Shown here piece after piece: positions 6,279 to 9,338 of a stretch of DNA of 9,338 bases; positions within the stretch are counted from its first letter, which is position 1, and each line of letters starts with the position of its first letter. Under the pieces are notes generated by a model. It searched no databases, was not told the DNA's origin, and saw only the letters and a list, made by a program, of their open reading frames with translations. Made by a program: the position numbers and the translations under genes. The stretch covers positions 1-9,338 of the forward strand of contig CALCSA010000146.1 of the NCBI GenBank assembly GCA_937894185.1, given 5' to 3'. The stretch comes from an uncultured Clostridia bacterium. Lineage in GTDB: Bacteria; Bacillota; Clostridia; Oscillospirales; Ruminococcaceae.

Positions 6279-6312
6279 GGTATTGGTGTATAAAGATTTT
6301 ATAAAAAATACC
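6279..6312 (+). other. possible mRNA hairpin in the tctC leader
   Basis: GGTATT (6279-6284) can pair with AATACC (6307-6312), and TATAAA (6289-6294) with TTTATA (6298-6303), leaving an internal loop GGTG/AAA and a GAT triloop. Copy 2 of the 23-bp element forms its upper part. The hairpin ends about 28 nt before the tctC ribosome binding site. A competing pairing, TTGGTGT (6283-6289) with ACACCAA (6324-6330), would disrupt it. Folding is inferred by eye only. Confidence 0.35.
6288..6310. repeat. 23-bp palindromic element, copy 2
   Basis: This is the second copy of the element at 6037-6059, 251 bp downstream and about 47 bp before the tctC start codon. Its core TATAAA-GAT-TTTATA (6289-6303) is a perfect inverted repeat. 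The 21/23 match over a complex enough sequence is unlikely to reflect AT-richness alone, although the background raises the chance rate. Confidence 0.6.
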
Positions 6313-6356
6313 AACACGACCAAACACCAAACAGGAAATTGGAAAGGATGTTTTTT

Positions 6357-7397
6357 ATGAAACGCATTTCAGCACTACTGTTGGCACTTGTTCTTCTTTT
6401 GTCTTTGGCCGCTTGCGGCGGTGGAGATGCCAAGCAATCCGCTGCTCCTGCTCCCGCTTCTAAAGCAGAGAGCGCTGCCCCCGCAGAGAGCACTCCTGCA
6501 GACAGCGCCGCCAGCGAATGGGCCCCTACCGAAAACGTCACCATCATTGTAGCCTATAAGGCCGGCTCCGGCACCGACAACACCGCCCGTGTGCTCACTG
6601 CCTATGCGGAAAAGTACATTGGTAAACCCGTCATCATCGAAAACTTGGAAGGCGGCTCTGGCTCCATCGGCTGGACTGCGCTGCAGCAGGCCGAGCCTGA
6701 CGGCCACACTCTGGGGTTCCTGAACCTGCCCAACTTCAACTCCTCCATCACTGAAGGGCTGGCCGACTATTCCGTCGACGACTTTACCGCTATCTGCAAC
6801 CACGTAACCGAGACCTCTGTGGTTTTGGTCAAGGCCGATTCCGAGTTTAACTCTTTGGAAGATCTGGTGAAGTATGCCAAAGAGCATCCCGGCGAGCTGA
6901 AGGCTTCCACCAACGGCAAGCGTGCCTCCAACCACATCGGCGCACAGATGCTGGCTAACACCGCCGAGTTCCAGTATGTGGACGTTCCCTACGGCGGCAC
7001 CGCCGACCAGTTGCTGGCTCTGCGTCAGGGCGAAGTTGATTTTTCTGTTGCCAAAGTTGCCGACTTTGCTTCCTTTACCTCTGAAGTCAAAATACTGGGC
7101 GTATTTGCCGCCGACCGTCTGCCCGAACTTCCTGATGTTCCCACGGTAGGCGAGCAGGGCTATTATGAAAATTGGCTGGGCTCTTCCCGCTGCATTGCTG
7201 CTCCCGCCGGTGTTTCCGACGAGGTAGTTGCCTTCTACGCCAAAGCATTCGAGCAAGTCATGCAGGATCCCGATTACCTCAAGGCCGCCGAAGCTGCCGG
7301 TATCACCACCGACTACCAAGGCCCTCTGGATACCGCTGCTATGATTTGGCAGCAGCAGGAATTTGCAGAAGATCTGGAAAGCGCCTGGGGTGCCTAA
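6357..7397 (+). CDS. tctC: TTT transporter substrate-binding lipoprotein, TctC/Bug family
   Basis: This 346-residue lipoprotein should bind an extracellular carboxylate and deliver it to the TctAB permease. The signal peptide (MKRISALLLALVLLLSL) ends in lipobox L17-A-A-C20. A Ser/Ala/Pro/Glu-rich linker spans about 21-55. The mature Bug fold starts at WAPTENVTIIVAYKAGSGTD (55-74) and continues with KPVIIEN (90-96), the Gly-rich GGSGSIG (99-105) and PDGHTL (114-119). Further on come VPYGG (210-214) and the family-typical LPDVPTVGEQGY starting at 258. Length is normal for the family once the linker is counted. Lipid anchoring is expected in a Gram-positive cell, replacing the periplasmic form of Proteobacteria. 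The start is ATG 6357, with GGAAAGGA (6341-6348) 8 nt upstream; an in-frame TTG at 6339 falls before that site. Likely ligands are di- or tricarboxylates or other organic acids; sequence alone does not say which. Confidence 0.95.
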   Translation: MKRISALLLALVLLLSLAACGGGDAKQSAAPAPASKAESAAPAESTPADSAASEWAPTENVTIIVAYKAGSGTDNTARVLTAYAEKYIGKPVIIENLEGGSGSIGWTALQQAEPDGHTLGFLNLPNFNSSITEGLADYSVDDFTAICNHVTETSVVLVKADSEFNSLEDLVKYAKEHPGELKASTNGKRASNHIGAQMLANTAEFQYVDVPYGGTADQLLALRQGEVDFSVAKVADFASFTSEVKILGVFAADRLPELPDVPTVGEQGYYENWLGSSRCIAAPAGVSDEVVAFYAKAFEQVMQDPDYLKAAEAAGITTDYQGPLDTAAMIWQQQEFAEDLESAWGA

Positions 7398-7409
7398 TCT
7401 GTTTTTGCG

Positions 7410-7441
7410 AAAGAGCGGAGACCCCACGGCCTCCGCTTTTT
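7410..7441 (+). terminator. intercistronic terminator/attenuator between tctC and tctB
   Basis: AGCGGAG (7414-7420) pairs with CTCCGCT (7431-7437) around a 10-nt loop. The helix extends outward as an A-rich/T-rich stem (7410-7413 with 7438-7441), so the U-tract is TTTTT. It lies 13 nt after the tctC stop and before tctB, inside an otherwise co-oriented operon. Partial termination here would give more tctC than tctBA message, as expected for a binding protein needed in excess over its permease. Confidence 0.75.
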
Positions 7442-7490
7442 CAACCATATTGATGGTATGATTTGTGTTTAAAGGAGGCTTTATAAGCGC

Positions 7491-7937
7491 ATGAAAAAAA
7501 CAGATATTGGTGTTGTAGGTTTTATGTACGGCGTTTGTATCCTGTTTTATGTACTATCCTTGGATCTGAAGCCGGAAGCCCAAACCTACCCGCGCTTTAT
7601 TATAGTAATACTGTTTGCCTTAACCACCCTGTATGTTATTCAGATGATTATTGCAGCACGGCGTCACGGCATCACCAGCGGCGTGGAAGAAATTTTTGCA
7701 GGCTTTTTGCCCAAGCAGTTCTTTGGCGTTTTGCTGATGATTATTGCCTATCTGATTCTGATGTATCTGGTTGGCTTTTACGCTTCTACCGTTCTGCTTA
7801 TGGTGAGTTGTCTGTTGTTCCTTCGGGTACCAAAGTGGCAGATCATTGTTTCTACTCTGGCAATTATCGGCCTGATTTATGGATCGTTTACTTTGTTCCT
7901 AGGCGTAAAATTGCCAGTAGGTTTGCTGTTAAAATAA
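7491..7937 (+). CDS. tctB: TTT transporter small membrane subunit, TctB family
   Basis: This 148-residue, strongly hydrophobic protein has four to five membrane segments: about 5-24, 33-56, 77-112 (long, possibly two) and 117-138. Family hallmarks are the YPRFI motif at the start of the second helix and the C-terminal FLGVKLPVGLL stretch, matching the usual TctB ending. It is the small accessory subunit of the tripartite tricarboxylate transporter and works with TctA in the cytoplasmic membrane. The ATG at 7491 has AAAGGAGG (7471-7478) 12 nt upstream. The gene is AT-richer than its neighbours: 27 of 60 bases are G/C in 7681-7740, against 41 of 60 in tctA at 8881-8940. TctB is poorly conserved in general, so this call leans on position between tctC and tctA as well as on motifs. 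Confidence 0.9.
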   Translation: MKKTDIGVVGFMYGVCILFYVLSLDLKPEAQTYPRFIIVILFALTTLYVIQMIIAARRHGITSGVEEIFAGFLPKQFFGVLLMIIAYLILMYLVGFYASTVLLMVSCLLFLRVPKWQIIVSTLAIIGLIYGSFTLFLGVKLPVGLLLK

Positions 7938-7952
7938 GGAGGAACGGTGCTA

Positions 7953-9338
7953 ATGCTTGAAACACTATCTTTGATGGGGCAAGGCTTTGTCAATGCTCTC
8001 AGCCTCACGAACCTGCTTTTTGCAGCCGGCGGCACCGCCATTGGCATTGTCATCGGCTGCCTGCCCGGACTGTCCGCCGCCATGGGCGTTGCCCTGCTGC
8101 TGCCTATGACCTTCACCATGCCTCCCGAAACGGGGCTCATCGTGCTGGGGGCTATCTATTGCGGCGCCATCTTCGGCGGCTCCATTTCCGCTATTTTGAT
8201 CCACACCCCCGGAACCCCTGCTGCCGCTGCCACCACCATTGACGGCTATCAGCTCACTCTGCAGGGCAAGGCCGGTAAGGCATTGGCCGTCGCATGCTTT
8301 TCATCCTTCTGCGGCGGGCTGCTGTCCTGTATTGCCTTGTACTTCTTTGCTCCCCTGCTGGCACAGCTGGCCATGAGGTTCGGTTCCCCCGAATACTTCT
8401 GGCTTTCCATCTTTGGTCTGACCATCATTGCGGGCGTGTCCTCCAAGTCCATGGTCAAGGGACTGATGTCCGGCGCCTTTGGCCTATTGCTTTCCACCAT
8501 TGGCATGGACCCCATCGAAGGCGCCAAGCGCTTTATGTTCGGTCAGCCCTCTTTGTATGAGGGCATCAACACCACCTGTGCCCTGATTGGGCTCTTCTCC
8601 ATGTCTCAGGTGCTGATTCTGGCAGAAAAGCAGATTGTAGAGCGGGCCAAGGCGGCTAAGCTCACCGACAAGATTGCTTTGACCGGCAGCGAGGTTAAGC
8701 GCCTGACTCCCACCATCCTGCGTTCCTCGGTGATCGGCACCCTCGTTGGCATTCTGCCCGGCGCCGGTGCCTCCATCGCCTGCTTTATGGGATATAACAC
8801 AGCCCGTCAGTTCTCCAAGCACAAGGAGGAGTTCGGCAAGGGCTCCATCGAGGGCGTGTCGGGCCCCGAGGCTGCCAACAACGCCGTCACCGGCGGCTCC
8901 CTGATTCCCATGCTGACTCTGGGCATCCCCGGCGAATCGGTCACCGCTGTTCTGATGGGCGGCCTGATCATTCAGGGGCTGCAGCCCGGACCCGAGCTGT
9001 TTACCCGCTATGCCCCCATGACCTACACCTTCTTTGCCGGATTTGTACTCACTCAGTTCCTCATGCTGGGCATCGGCCTGTTGGGCTCCCGGGGATTTGC
9101 TCAAATCTCCCGCCTGTCCGACGCCATTCTGATCCCCAGTGTGGCTGTGCTCTGTGTGGTGGGCTCCTTTGCCATCCACAAGAACTTTACCGACGTGGTC
9201 ATCATGATGATTTTTGGCATCATTGGCTACATGGTGCGCAAGTTTGGCCTTAACCCTGCAGCCATTGTGCTGGCTCTGATTCTGGGGCCCATCGGCGAAA
9301 AGGGCCTGCGCCGCTCTCTGGTTCTGTCGGGCGGAAGC
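7953..9338 (+). CDS. tctA: TTT transporter large membrane subunit, TctA family (3' end outside window)
   Basis: An open frame of 462 codons runs from ATG 7953 to the window edge without a stop. TctA proteins are about 500 residues, so only the last few dozen are missing. The permease has two internally related halves. The first contains GCLPGLSAAMGVALLLP (35-51) and HTPGTPAAAATTIDGY (84-99). The second contains GTLVGILPGAGASIA from 262, then the strongly conserved EEFGKGSIEGVSGPEAANNA and a run including TLGIPGESVTAVLMGGL and IIQGLQPGPELF. These signatures are diagnostic of the family, which forms the main transmembrane pore and is usually driven by ion-motive force. AAGGAGG (7936-7942) overlaps the tctB stop and lies 10 nt before the ATG; an in-frame GTG at 7947 is too close to it. 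The 15-bp gap to tctB indicates tight coupling. Confidence 0.95.
   Translation, partial: MLETLSLMGQGFVNALSLTNLLFAAGGTAIGIVIGCLPGLSAAMGVALLLPMTFTMPPETGLIVLGAIYCGAIFGGSISAILIHTPGTPAAAATTIDGYQLTLQGKAGKALAVACFSSFCGGLLSCIALYFFAPLLAQLAMRFGSPEYFWLSIFGLTIIAGVSSKSMVKGLMSGAFGLLLSTIGMDPIEGAKRFMFGQPSLYEGINTTCALIGLFSMSQVLILAEKQIVERAKAAKLTDKIALTGSEVKRLTPTILRSSVIGTLVGILPGAGASIACFMGYNTARQFSKHKEEFGKGSIEGVSGPEAANNAVTGGSLIPMLTLGIPGESVTAVLMGGLIIQGLQPGPELFTRYAPMTYTFFAGFVLTQFLMLGIGLLGSRGFAQISRLSDAILIPSVAVLCVVGSFAIHKNFTDVVIMMIFGIIGYMVRKFGLNPAAIVLALILGPIGEKGLRRSLVLSGGS

Larger units (their letters stand above)
5991..6356 (+). promoter_or_regulatory. AT-rich gene-free leader/control region upstream of tctC
   Basis: No credible gene lies in these 366 bases. 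The region is strongly AT-rich (15 G/C in 6061-6120) compared with the flanking genes. A perfect -10 hexamer TATAAT is at 6049-6054 but has no matching -35. A second candidate pairs TTGTCA (6136-6141, 5 of 6 to consensus) with the weak TATTGA (6159-6164) at 17-bp spacing. Repeats, palindromes and a possible RNA hairpin inside it are listed separately. Which promoter is used cannot be decided from the sequence; the density of symmetric elements suggests control by one or more DNA-binding proteins. Confidence 0.6.

Noticed and set aside
6375..7448. 357-codon open frame on the - strand covering tctC
   Set aside because: It is a mirror of tctC, whose GC-rich third positions keep the opposite frame open. 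Its translation is low-complexity Gly/Val/Gln-rich with no recognisable motif, while the + strand protein matches TctC throughout.
8484..9179. 231-codon open frame on the - strand inside tctA
   Set aside because: It is a His/Gly/Gln-rich shadow of the conserved TctA frame.

Overview
The window is a chromosomal segment whose genes all lie on the + strand. It looks like a Gram-positive Clostridia, most likely Oscillospiraceae/Ruminococcaceae-like. The reasons are the GC-rich coding regions set against AT-rich regulatory gaps, the strong AGGAGG-type ribosome binding sites, the frequent GTG/TTG starts, the lipobox lipoproteins with Ser/Ala/Pro-rich linkers, and the Firmicutes-type GuaA and stand-alone BirA sequences. 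The taxon is an inference from style, not a search result.

Region 1 (1-3072): after a short AT-rich promoter-like leader come a YfcE/MJ0936-type metallophosphoesterase (146-622), a monofunctional biotin-protein ligase (626-1405) and a large uncharacterised surface lipoprotein with a KPVIYLYP motif (1448-3040). Gaps are 3 and 42 bp, so this is probably one transcript. It ends at a strong intrinsic terminator that overlaps the last codons of the lipoprotein gene.

Region 2 (3081-5990): an extended -10 promoter precedes an EamA/DMT-family ten-helix transporter (3142-4071), an unrecognised 79-residue membrane protein overlapping it by 20 bp (4052-4291), and GMP synthase guaA (4308-5840). Two successive hairpins with U-rich tails follow guaA.

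Region 3 (5991-9338, running off the end): a roughly 370-bp AT-rich leader without a gene holds an unusual set of repeats and palindromes. They include a 23-bp element present twice (21/23 identical, 251 bp apart), two AAGATCTTAT boxes, a cre-like palindrome and a possible mRNA hairpin. It precedes a tripartite tricarboxylate transporter (TTT) operon: tctC (binding lipoprotein), a hairpin terminator/attenuator, tctB (small membrane subunit) and tctA (large membrane subunit, 3' end outside the window). TctC should capture a carboxylate outside the membrane and hand it to the TctAB permease; the substrate cannot be read from sequence.

No tRNA, rRNA, CRISPR array, transposase or phage gene was seen. 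The least explained parts are the tctC leader, the KPVIYLYP lipoprotein and the 79-residue ORF between the transporter and guaA.
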